This document shows positions 1 through 5,759 of a stretch of DNA of 5,759 bases, in pieces. Source of the DNA: Deltaproteobacteria bacterium (lineage in GTDB: Bacteria; Desulfobacterota; Desulfobacteria; Desulfobacterales; Desulfobacteraceae); assembly GCA_003647385.1 (NCBI GenBank), contig QMMT01000154.1, positions 1-5,759 on the forward strand, written 5' to 3'. The position numbers and the translations under genes are program-made. Every line of letters begins with the position of its first letter. Positions within the stretch are counted from its first letter, which is position 1. The notes under the pieces are model-generated. The model saw nothing but the letters and a program-made list of their open reading frames with translations. It ran no database searches and was not told where the DNA came from.

Positions 1-1728
1 ACGCTGATCAAAATGATGTCCCCCCAGGGTCATAAAACTCATTTAGAGGATCTGATGTCATTTATTGACCCTGAAAAACCTGAGGTGACCATTGCCATTC
101 TGAAAATTTTCTCTCAGCAGAGTGCACCGTCCATAAAAGGAATAGATATTACCCCGTATATCAAAAACCCGCACCCGGTGGTCAGGGGATTTGCAACCGC
201 CTGCCTCTTTCCGGAAAATCCCGAACAATACGGTCCCTTAATTGACAAATGGATCGGATCAGAAGATATCAAGGATCGACAGTCCGGAATTGTCAGTGCC
301 GGGTTGAGTGGGAAAAGAGAATATATTGATACCCTACTAAAAATTCTGGCCATGCATGATATTGACCCAATTATTCCCGATATTATCCGAGCCCTGTCCC
401 GGCTGAGGGCCAGAGAATTAAACGCTGTTATTTATTCCTATCTTTCCCATGACTATAAAAACGTTAAAATGGCAGCACTGGATGCGCTTGAAATTAATGA
501 TGATTTCTCCTTAAAAAAAGCCATACTGCTGATCGCTGACAAATCAGGCACGATTCATGAATTTGCCAAACAAAAGATCAGGGAATCTGAATACTGCAAT
601 AACAGTATCCTGGTTGAATCTTTGAGCCTGCCGGGCACCCGGATTCGCAGAGGCCTTTTTGAACTGCTGGAAACCCTTGATATCAAAGAGTTAGATATCT
701 TTATGTTTGCCAAAAAAAATATGGATAAATGTTATGCTTATCTTGCCATGAGCCAGAATCTTGAAAAAAGACCCAAAGGAAAGATGCGAGATCTTGCCAT
801 AGAACACATGATTCAGCAAAAAGAGCTTGCCCTTGAAAATATTATCCGTGTTCTGGCGATACGAGATAAGACGGGCAGGATGAAAACAGCCTGGAGAGGA
901 ATTTTCTCGCCGGATTCACGCCAGAAAGCAAATGCCATTGAACTTTTGAGCGATATCATGGACCGCCGGCTTTTAAATATCATGCTTCCACTTATAGAAA
1001 GTCCGACGCCTGCCATGGCGTTGATTGAAGGAGAAAAAGTTGCCCGGATCCCCAGATTTGACCCTGAAGGGAAACAAGTCATTGCAAAACTACTATCTTC
1101 TGAAGACTGGGTGGATGTTGTCATGGGACTTAGTCTTACCCGTGATGACCCCTCCCTTATCGAGGGAAATGGACTGCTCAAAAAGTTAGAAAATTCAATC
1201 AATATAAACATTTTAAAGGAAGTACAAATGGTGCTGATGAAGGACAACAAAGGGTCAAAAAATCCCCAGAGGATAAAGTCAACCAAAATTTCCCTTGGTG
1301 AAAAGATACTTCTTTTAAAAGATATTGAAATCTTTTCTGACTTAAGTCCTTCTGAGCTGGCAGCCATAGCAGCAGTGACAAAAGAACTTAATTATCCTGA
1401 AGGCAGGACTGTTATCAAACAGAATGATGTAGGTGAGACGGTATTTCTGGTCATCAATGGAGAGGTAGAAGTTATAAAAGAACTCATGGATGGGACCGAA
1501 ATGGTGCTCGACAGTATTCAAAAAGGCGATTCATTCGGGGAAATGGCTTTAATTGAAAATGAACCCAGATCCGCAACTGTCCGGACAACAAAAGACTCAC
1601 GTTTTCTCATCCTTCATCAACAGGAATTCAAGGAAACCGCCATGGAATACCCCAGGATTGCTTTAAAAATCTGCATGGTATTAAGCAGCCGTATCCGCCA
1701 TCTTCATACCAGGATTCAAAACAGGTAA
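1..1728 (+). CDS. HEAT-like repeat protein with C-terminal cyclic nucleotide-binding domain (5' partial)
   Basis: Probable cNMP-responsive protein. The frame is open from base 1; the first ATG is at 13, with no stop and no Shine-Dalgarno in the 12 bases before it, so the true start most likely lies outside the window. Numbering from that ATG, residues ~10-410 are helical, with HEAT-like helix signatures such as HPVVRGFATACL (54-65), YKNVKMAALDALE (148-160) and DSRQKANAIELLSDI (302-316). A charged linker (~410-430) leads to a cNMP-binding domain at ~435-565. Its phosphate-binding cassette is GDSFGEMALIENEPRSATV (505-523), with the conserved Glu (E510) and Arg (R519) that hold the cyclic phosphate and ribose, so ligand binding is plausible. 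No DNA-binding helix-turn-helix follows, so this is not a CRP-type regulator. From family memory, such HEAT-cNMP regions are often the cytoplasmic tail of larger membrane proteins, including MFS or nucleotide-translocase-like carriers; the missing N-terminus could be one (inference). It converges on the cyclase gene. The cNMP domain is secure, the HEAT call good, and the overall role unknown. Confidence 0.88.
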   Translation, partial: TLIKMMSPQGHKTHLEDLMSFIDPEKPEVTIAILKIFSQQSAPSIKGIDITPYIKNPHPVVRGFATACLFPENPEQYGPLIDKWIGSEDIKDRQSGIVSAGLSGKREYIDTLLKILAMHDIDPIIPDIIRALSRLRARELNAVIYSYLSHDYKNVKMAALDALEINDDFSLKKAILLIADKSGTIHEFAKQKIRESEYCNNSILVESLSLPGTRIRRGLFELLETLDIKELDIFMFAKKNMDKCYAYLAMSQNLEKRPKGKMRDLAIEHMIQQKELALENIIRVLAIRDKTGRMKTAWRGIFSPDSRQKANAIELLSDIMDRRLLNIMLPLIESPTPAMALIEGEKVARIPRFDPEGKQVIAKLLSSEDWVDVVMGLSLTRDDPSLIEGNGLLKKLENSININILKEVQMVLMKDNKGSKNPQRIKSTKISLGEKILLLKDIEIFSDLSPSELAAIAAVTKELNYPEGRTVIKQNDVGETVFLVINGEVEVIKELMDGTEMVLDSIQKGDSFGEMALIENEPRSATVRTTKDSRFLILHQQEFKETAMEYPRIALKICMVLSSRIRHLHTRIQNR

Positions 1729-1730
1729 TT

Positions 1731-3293
1731 TTATGACAAAAGCTTATAGACAATCAGTTCATCTTCCTTGCCTTTAACTTTGACAGGGGCAAGCTGCTTC
1801 GTGTGATAGGATTCTGTTAAGAGGTTATACGTCGTCTGACTTAAAATGATGTCACAGTCATAGGTCTTTGCCAGACCTTCAATACGGGAAGCGGAATTAA
1901 CCGTATCCCCTGTCAGGGTATAGGTTCTCCATTCCTGACTGCCCATATTCCCGGCAAGGACGGCTCCCGAATGAATACCAATGCCATGGGCAAGGGGTTC
2001 AAAACCCTGATCTTCCAGTTTTTTATTCAGCATGGCCAGGCGCTTTCGCATCTCCAGAGCTGCCTTTACCGCCATTTCCGGATGATCATCAAAACCCACC
2101 GGCGCGCCAAAGGCAGCTTCGATTTCATCTCCGACATATTGCAGTATCAAGCCCCTGTAGTCCTTTATAGCCAGGGTCATTTCATTAAAGTACTGATTCA
2201 TGATCTTGACGACATTTTTAGGATGATTTTTTTCCACCAGACCTGTAAAATTTCTCAAATCAGAAAAAAGCAGGGTTACCCGTTTCATTTCTCCATCAAG
2301 GGAAGTGTTCCCGGCAATAATCTCATCCCTGATTTCCTTGGAGACATATTTCCCAAAAGAATCTCTGACTTCCTGGCTCTCTTTAAGACTTTTGATCATT
2401 AAATTAAATCCCTCGGCCACTTCCCCGATTTCATCATTGGAAACAATCTCAACCCGGGTATTGAAATTATTGTTCTCGACCTCCTTTATGGCATCTTTGA
2501 TCCTGAGAAGCGGAACAGATATGCTTTTTGAAAGCAGATAGGCCAATATCAATGAAATGGCCAGAGAAACAGCAATAATAAATACCAGTTCACCCACCAT
2601 GGAAGATATGATATGGCCCCTTTTTATGGCATCTGCCATATTCAGCGCCATTACCTTTGAATAAATGGTCATGCCGATAATGGGAAAAGGAATACAGGTA
2701 ATGCCAAGAAAAACGATCAGAAACCGTTTTTGCACATTGAGTTTAAAGACATGTTTAACATGACTTAAATTGCCGTCCGGGAAAAAGTTGGGTATGTATG
2801 ACCGCCAGGCGCTTTCCAGCACAAAATAAAGAATCATGGTGGTAATACCGCCACCGAGAAGAGAAATGCCTAAAAATCTTCTCAGGCAGAAAATAAGATC
2901 CGGTATCTTGGCTTGAAAAATTTTTGCAGCAATAATGTGTTGCATGAATCCAAATATAAACCCGGCTGTGATCCAGGCCACAAAAGTGACTATACTGACT
3001 ATCAGGGGGTACTGGAGGGCGCTTGCCTGGAAACGGTATATTTCAGATTGTTCCAGAGTTTTAATATCCAGATTTCCATAGGCAATTTCAAAAAGGGTTT
3101 TCAAAGATTTCCGGGTAAACAGAAAAAATCCAAGGGTGAGGATAGAGGTTGCAATGACAAAATAAAGAAGATCAAAATATTCAGGGATTTCAGAAGGAAT
3201 CTCATATGCGGGTAATATGAATACAAAATAAAGAAAGGTAAAAATGGCACCTATTATATTAACCAAAGGTATAAATACAGAAAACTTTTTCAT
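1731..3293 (-). CDS. Membrane-bound class III adenylate/guanylate cyclase with HAMP domain
   Basis: Makes a cyclic nucleotide (cAMP expected) from NTP at the inner membrane. The 520-residue protein starts with about six hydrophobic segments (~5-28, 40-60, 95-118, 138-160, 190-212, 232-254). A HAMP domain follows (~253-307; P261 and the DEIG motif at 287-290), then a transducer-like stretch, FGKYVSKEIRDEIIAG (313-328), and the catalytic domain (~338-515). The metal-binding aspartates are D345 (in LLFSDLRNFT) and D389 (in QYVGDEIEAAFGAP). The transition-state residues N466 and R470 are in TGDTVNSASR. The position that is Lys in canonical adenylate cyclases is Gln (Q385), and its partner is Thr (T459, in YTLTGD), so base preference is uncertain. 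A single catalytic domain implies a homodimer. The membrane part shows no recognisable CHASE, Cache or other named sensor to me; the periplasmic loop before the last helix is short. The ATG overlaps the stop of the upstream PP-loop gene (ATGA) and follows AAAGGGAG by 4 nt, supporting this start. It is the last gene of the minus-strand operon. Confidence 0.95.
   Translation of the reverse strand: MKKFSVFIPLVNIIGAIFTFLYFVFILPAYEIPSEIPEYFDLLYFVIATSILTLGFFLFTRKSLKTLFEIAYGNLDIKTLEQSEIYRFQASALQYPLIVSIVTFVAWITAGFIFGFMQHIIAAKIFQAKIPDLIFCLRRFLGISLLGGGITTMILYFVLESAWRSYIPNFFPDGNLSHVKHVFKLNVQKRFLIVFLGITCIPFPIIGMTIYSKVMALNMADAIKRGHIISSMVGELVFIIAVSLAISLILAYLLSKSISVPLLRIKDAIKEVENNNFNTRVEIVSNDEIGEVAEGFNLMIKSLKESQEVRDSFGKYVSKEIRDEIIAGNTSLDGEMKRVTLLFSDLRNFTGLVEKNHPKNVVKIMNQYFNEMTLAIKDYRGLILQYVGDEIEAAFGAPVGFDDHPEMAVKAALEMRKRLAMLNKKLEDQGFEPLAHGIGIHSGAVLAGNMGSQEWRTYTLTGDTVNSASRIEGLAKTYDCDIILSQTTYNLLTESYHTKQLAPVKVKGKEDELIVYKLLS
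3290..3293 (-). other. ATGA stop/start overlap, PP-loop gene to cyclase
   Basis: The TGA of the PP-loop gene overlaps the ATG of the cyclase gene as ATGA on the minus strand. This is the junction that ties the signalling gene to the three enzyme genes, and it implies the cyclase is translated from the same message. Confidence 0.92.
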
Positions 3294-4417
3294 ATTACTC
3301 CCTTTAGTTGTTTTTCAATGGCCCGGGCCAGGTCATCTCTTCCCTGTTCCCGGAGCAATGGAATCAGGGGTCTGTAAAATGGCGGTCGAACCCTGATGGT
3401 AATATCAAACTGAGCGATGTGCGCAGGTGTGATTTCATCTTCCACAAAGGCCCGGGTCTTATGAAGCAGTCCAAGGGCCGTCAACTCCGTCATGGTTCGG
3501 ACACATTTTTCACAATTGCCGCAATTTAAACGATCAGGAACATTGGCAAGGCAGACCCTGAAATTTTGAAATGCCACATCCCATTGAGACACAATCTTTA
3601 TTTTTTCGATTCTGGAAAGCTGGTAATCCCTGTGCCTTATCCGAAGATCCAAAGAAGAGTATTCAGGATCAAGAAGCGGGTGTGAGCCACAGGGGTGCAA
3701 ATTGGGTATGTCGTAGGAAGACCCGATAAAGACCAGATCAATTGAGCTTGCAAAAGAATGAGCAATGGCTGCCAGAACAGCGCCGAAAAAAGAATCCAGC
3801 CACAGCACCCTTTCATCACACAGATGCCTGATATTGGTATAAACCGGTATCAGCGAAAGCTTTGCATCATGGGTAATTTTTGAAATAGCGTCCACAGCTC
3901 TGTCAAAAACAGGGTATTTCATCCCCCGCTCAACCACTCCACCAATATCAAATCCATGAAGGAAAAAGCCATCTTTGACATACCCCGGATGACTTTGGGG
4001 ATAATGGAGCCGGTTTATCCGCAATGCTGCCAAAGAATCCACCCCGCCTGACATGAACATGGCAGCCCTGGGTATTGTAATCTGCCTGGTTTCAGATGCT
4101 GTCGGCGTTTCTATCTTCAAAGGAGTATATTGTCCCTTTGTCCAGTCAAAAAGGATATGCATGGCGGTTTCAAGACCTTCTTTTAAAAAAGGACAGATAT
4201 TTTCATCCATTACAATTCTTTTTTCCCCGAAATAAAGGGCCGGCAAAAGACAGCCCACTAAAAAAGCATGGGGGTTGACATCAAACCCTTTTCCATAAGT
4301 GTTTGATGTCTTGATAAAAATTTGCTTTTCAGGCTGGTCACAGTCCTCAAAGGATACCATGGCCGTCGCTTTTATATTTTCTTTATCTTGAATCAGATTA
4401 AACTTGGAAATTCTCAT
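3290..4417 (-). CDS. PP-loop ATPase-superfamily protein with QueC-like Cys cluster
   Basis: Predicted ATP-pyrophosphatase-type enzyme (adenine nucleotide alpha-hydrolase-like fold) that would adenylate a carbonyl or carboxylate group before nucleophilic attack; its substrate is unknown. The 375-residue protein has an N-terminal region (1-~115) I do not recognise, then the PP-loop FMSGGVDSLAALR (121-133). Further conserved-looking stretches are FIGSSYDIPNLHPCGSHPLLD (230-250), probably part of the active site, and a Cys cluster C289-x9-C299-x2-C302-x2-C305 (NCGNCEKCVRTM), a likely zinc site. The spacing resembles 7-cyano-7-deazaguanine synthase QueC, but the protein is much longer than QueC (roughly 220-240 residues) and no preQ0 pathway gene is nearby, so orthology is not claimed. 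Similar SGGVDS plus CGxCEKC proteins are, from memory, usually annotated as hypothetical. No strong Shine-Dalgarno precedes the ATG, and the upstream RimK-type gene ends 16 nt before it, so translation may rely on coupling. Its own stop overlaps the cyclase start. The PP-loop assignment is secure; the function is unknown. Confidence 0.9.
   Translation of the reverse strand: MRISKFNLIQDKENIKATAMVSFEDCDQPEKQIFIKTSNTYGKGFDVNPHAFLVGCLLPALYFGEKRIVMDENICPFLKEGLETAMHILFDWTKGQYTPLKIETPTASETRQITIPRAAMFMSGGVDSLAALRINRLHYPQSHPGYVKDGFFLHGFDIGGVVERGMKYPVFDRAVDAISKITHDAKLSLIPVYTNIRHLCDERVLWLDSFFGAVLAAIAHSFASSIDLVFIGSSYDIPNLHPCGSHPLLDPEYSSLDLRIRHRDYQLSRIEKIKIVSQWDVAFQNFRVCLANVPDRLNCGNCEKCVRTMTELTALGLLHKTRAFVEDEITPAHIAQFDITIRVRPPFYRPLIPLLREQGRDDLARAIEKQLKGVI
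3298..3305 (-). promoter_or_regulatory. Ribosome binding site of the cyclase gene
   Basis: On the minus strand this reads AAAGGGAG, 4 nt before the cyclase ATG and inside the last codons of the PP-loop gene. It is the clearest purine-rich SD-like site among the minus-strand junctions, so the cyclase may be initiated directly as well as by coupling. The spacing is slightly short and it is one base off the ideal AGGAG core. Confidence 0.6.
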
Positions 4418-4433
4418 AATATCAGGTCAGACA

Positions 4434-5315
4434 CTACTTATTATAGGTTGATGTGACATAATCCAGGACCTGCTTTGCAATATCCTGCCCGGTTGCCGTC
4501 TCAAGTCCTTTGAACCCTGGTGAGTAATTAACCTCAATTATCAGAGGAGCGCAACCTTTTTCAACAATAAAATCAATGCCGGCTATTTCAAGGTGACATG
4601 CTCTTGCAGCTTTAAGCGCAAGCTTTGCCAAAGATTTTTTTAAGTCAACAGACCTGGCATGACCTTTTTGATGAATATTGGTCCTGAAATCCTGACCGTC
4701 AGGCACAAGCGCCATGGCACCGGCTATTTTTTCTCCTATTACCAGCACTCTGATATCCGTTCGTTCCCGGGGCGGTATAAACTCCTGGACAAGAAGACCC
4801 TTTTTATTTTTTAGATGCTGGTCTAAAAAGGCGATGGCTTCAGACTTGTGGTTTACCTTAATCACCCCATCCCCGCCCATTCCATCCACCTGTTTGATCA
4901 CCACCGGGAATCCTCCCAGGTGTTTTACTGCCTGTAAAAATGAATCCGGCTTTGTGATAAATAAGGTTGACGGTACCGGAAGATTCGATGAAACAAGCTT
5001 CTGAAGGGTGACAAACTGGTTCCTTGCAATCGTCACCCCTTGAAGGCCATTCACAAGAGACAGCCCTGAATGCATGAACTGGCGCAGAAGAACCAGGCCA
5101 TAATCTCCCATGGGAGATCCTTGCCGGGGCATGATGACGTCCAGCTCTTTTGATATATTTTCAATAGTGAATCCAAAACGGCTGTGTCCCAGGGAACAGA
5201 GTATATCATAGGGATTGATCAAAGTGATGTCATGACCTGATTCTGCCGCCGCCTGCCTCAAACGCATGTTGGGATGAAAAGAAAAATCATTAATTGTTAA
5301 AACACCAATATTCAT
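4434..5315 (-). CDS. RimK-family ATP-grasp ligase (alpha-L-glutamate ligase type)
   Basis: ATP-dependent carboxylate-amine ligase, cytoplasmic, forming an amide/peptide bond through an acyl-phosphate. Family members add glutamate to ribosomal protein S6 (RimK), to the LysW carrier (LysX/ArgX) or to cofactors such as F420 and tetrahydromethanopterin. At 293 residues it matches E. coli RimK (300). Visible motifs are the nucleotide-binding PVVIKQVDGMGGDGV (137-151; K141 and the Gly-rich loop), VQEFIPP (176-182; hinge region), TDIRVLVIG (186-194), FRTNIHQKG (210-218), AGIDFIVE (245-252) and the metal-binding IIEVNYSPGFKGLE (259-272). D248, E261 and N263 are the expected magnesium ligands, so the active site looks complete. 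The C-terminal TGQDIAKQV is also typical of RimK. The ATG overlaps the stop of the GNAT gene (ATGA), with a weak GGGAA 8 nt upstream. The usual rimK partner, a RimB-type protease, and a LysW-like carrier are both absent here, so the acceptor cannot be named. The family is very likely; orthology to rimK itself is not established. Confidence 0.93.
   Translation of the reverse strand: MNIGVLTINDFSFHPNMRLRQAAAESGHDITLINPYDILCSLGHSRFGFTIENISKELDVIMPRQGSPMGDYGLVLLRQFMHSGLSLVNGLQGVTIARNQFVTLQKLVSSNLPVPSTLFITKPDSFLQAVKHLGGFPVVIKQVDGMGGDGVIKVNHKSEAIAFLDQHLKNKKGLLVQEFIPPRERTDIRVLVIGEKIAGAMALVPDGQDFRTNIHQKGHARSVDLKKSLAKLALKAARACHLEIAGIDFIVEKGCAPLIIEVNYSPGFKGLETATGQDIAKQVLDYVTSTYNK
5312..5315 (-). other. 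ATGA stop/start overlap, GNAT to RimK-type ligase
   Basis: The TGA of the acyltransferase and the ATG of the ATP-grasp ligase share the sequence ATGA on the minus strand. Only a weak GGGAA (5324-5328) precedes the ATG. This arrangement normally means termination-reinitiation coupling and supports co-expression of the two proteins. Confidence 0.9.
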
Positions 5316-5759
5316 ATTTTAAATTCCCAGTTTTTATCAATCATCTGCTCGGGCATCCATACCCCCAATTTCTTACCAGCTTTTTCACTGTAGTATACAG
5401 CAATTTTCTTTGTTTTATTCTTTATGGCAATCTTGTGAGTGGCCGTATTGTCTTCACTGATGATGGAAAAAATCTTATAGTGCCCCGCCCTTTTTGTCAG
5501 CCCTTTCAGCAGTCTTGCACCCACACCCAGCGCCCGGTATTCAGGACGGACTGACGTATAGCCTCTTTCAACAAAGTGACTAAAATTAAGGCCGGTAATG
5601 GTATTCAGTCTTTGAATGAATGTTTCTCTTGGATGCTTTAAGCTTGAGTTCCCGACAATCATACCATTTTCCATTGCATACCCTATCAAATAAGCTCTTT
5701 CAAGGTTATAACGGACAAATTTTGTATCAACCGAACCTCCGGCTTCCACCATTTTACAG
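5312..5759 (-). CDS. GNAT-family N-acyltransferase (5' partial)
   Basis: Predicted acetyl-CoA-dependent (or other acyl-CoA-dependent) N-acyltransferase. The reading frame runs off the right edge: the codons before the ATG at 5752 are open (Cys-Lys), so that Met is probably internal. About 148 codons are visible, close to the ~160-170 usual for a single-domain GNAT, so only a short N-terminal piece seems to be missing. Numbering from the visible Met, ENGMIVGNSSLKHP (28-41) is the central beta-hairpin. VERGYTSVRPEYRALGVGARLLKGL (61-85) contains strand beta-4 and the CoA pyrophosphate loop, of the form R-x-x-G-x-G (R73, G76, G78). IISEDNTATHKIAIKN (97-112) corresponds to beta-5 and the following helix, and GKKLGVW (126-132) to the closing segment. 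The substrate cannot be read from the sequence. The gene ends in a 4-nt overlap with the RimK-type ligase, so the two are probably translated together and may act on the same molecule or pathway. Confidence 0.85.
   Translation of the reverse strand, partial: CKMVEAGGSVDTKFVRYNLERAYLIGYAMENGMIVGNSSLKHPRETFIQRLNTITGLNFSHFVERGYTSVRPEYRALGVGARLLKGLTKRAGHYKIFSIISEDNTATHKIAIKNKTKKIAVYYSEKAGKKLGVWMPEQMIDKNWEFKI

Noticed and set aside
1317..1336. Inverted repeat AAAAGAT / ATCTTTT with a 6-nt loop, terminator-like at first glance
   Set aside because: It is AT-only apart from one G/C pair, so weak as a hairpin, and lies inside coding sequence just before the cNMP domain, far from any stop codon.
813..1367. 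A 184-codon open frame on the minus strand within the HEAT/cNMP gene
   Set aside because: It lies wholly antisense to a well-supported coding region, its translation is Ser/Phe-rich as expected of a reverse-frame shadow, and no domain is recognisable.
1971..2402. A 143-codon plus-strand frame opposite the cyclase catalytic domain
   Set aside because: It is antisense to conserved catalytic motifs of the cyclase; the composition looks like a shadow and no family is recognisable.
3290..4417. Naming the PP-loop gene queC
   Set aside because: The Cys spacing is similar (x9 instead of about x7 between the first two), but the length, the extra N-terminal region and the absence of queuosine-pathway neighbours do not support orthology.
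4418..4433. Possible internal promoter or terminator between the ligase and PP-loop genes
   Set aside because: The gap is only 16 nt, with no hairpin; it is too short to hold a full promoter, and no -35/-10 pair stands out in the adjoining coding sequence.
4434..5315. Calling the ATP-grasp protein D-Ala-D-Ala ligase or glutathione synthetase
   Set aside because: The FRTNIHQKG and AGIDFIVE...IIEVNYSPGFKGLE pattern and the TGQDIA ending are typical of RimK-type ligases and not of Ddl or GshB.
5294..5554. An 86-codon plus-strand frame across the GNAT/RimK junction
   Set aside because: It is antisense to the GNAT CoA-binding region and has no plausible domain.

Overview
The window is a compact, gene-dense bacterial chromosomal segment of moderately AT-rich composition (judged by eye). 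It holds five protein genes and almost no intergenic DNA. Codon usage and the mix of genes (a multi-membrane HAMP cyclase, a HEAT/cyclic-nucleotide-binding protein, a RimK-family ligase) would fit a Deltaproteobacterium-type organism such as a member of the Desulfobacterales. That assignment is inference from general resemblance; there is no rRNA or other marker here. No tRNA, rRNA, insertion sequence, CRISPR array or phage gene is visible.

Layout. On the plus strand, 1-1728 is the 3' part of a gene encoding HEAT-like helical repeats followed by a C-terminal cyclic-nucleotide-binding domain; its frame is open at the left edge. Everything from 1731 to 5759 is on the minus strand and reads as one operon, in transcription order: a GNAT-type acyltransferase (5759-5312, 5' end outside the window), a RimK-family ATP-grasp amino-acid ligase (5315-4434), a PP-loop ATPase-type protein with a QueC-like cysteine cluster (4417-3290), and a membrane-bound class III nucleotide cyclase (3293-1731). 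Two junctions are 4-nt ATGA stop/start overlaps (GNAT/RimK and PP-loop/cyclase) and the third gap is 16 nt, so the four are probably co-transcribed and translationally coupled. The cyclase and the plus-strand gene converge, with only 2 nt between their stop codons.

How the parts may work together. Two themes meet here. One is cyclic-nucleotide signalling: a membrane cyclase lies tail-to-tail with a protein whose phosphate-binding cassette looks intact, so they could be a producer/receiver pair. The other is a small set of ATP- and CoA-dependent enzymes (an acyl transferase, a carboxylate-amine ligase and an adenylating PP-loop enzyme). Together these could build or modify an amino-acid-derived compound or a protein tail; the product is unknown. 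Physical coupling of the cyclase to the three enzymes is the most interesting feature. The cyclase also carries Gln where canonical adenylate cyclases have the substrate-specifying Lys, so its nucleotide preference should not be assumed.
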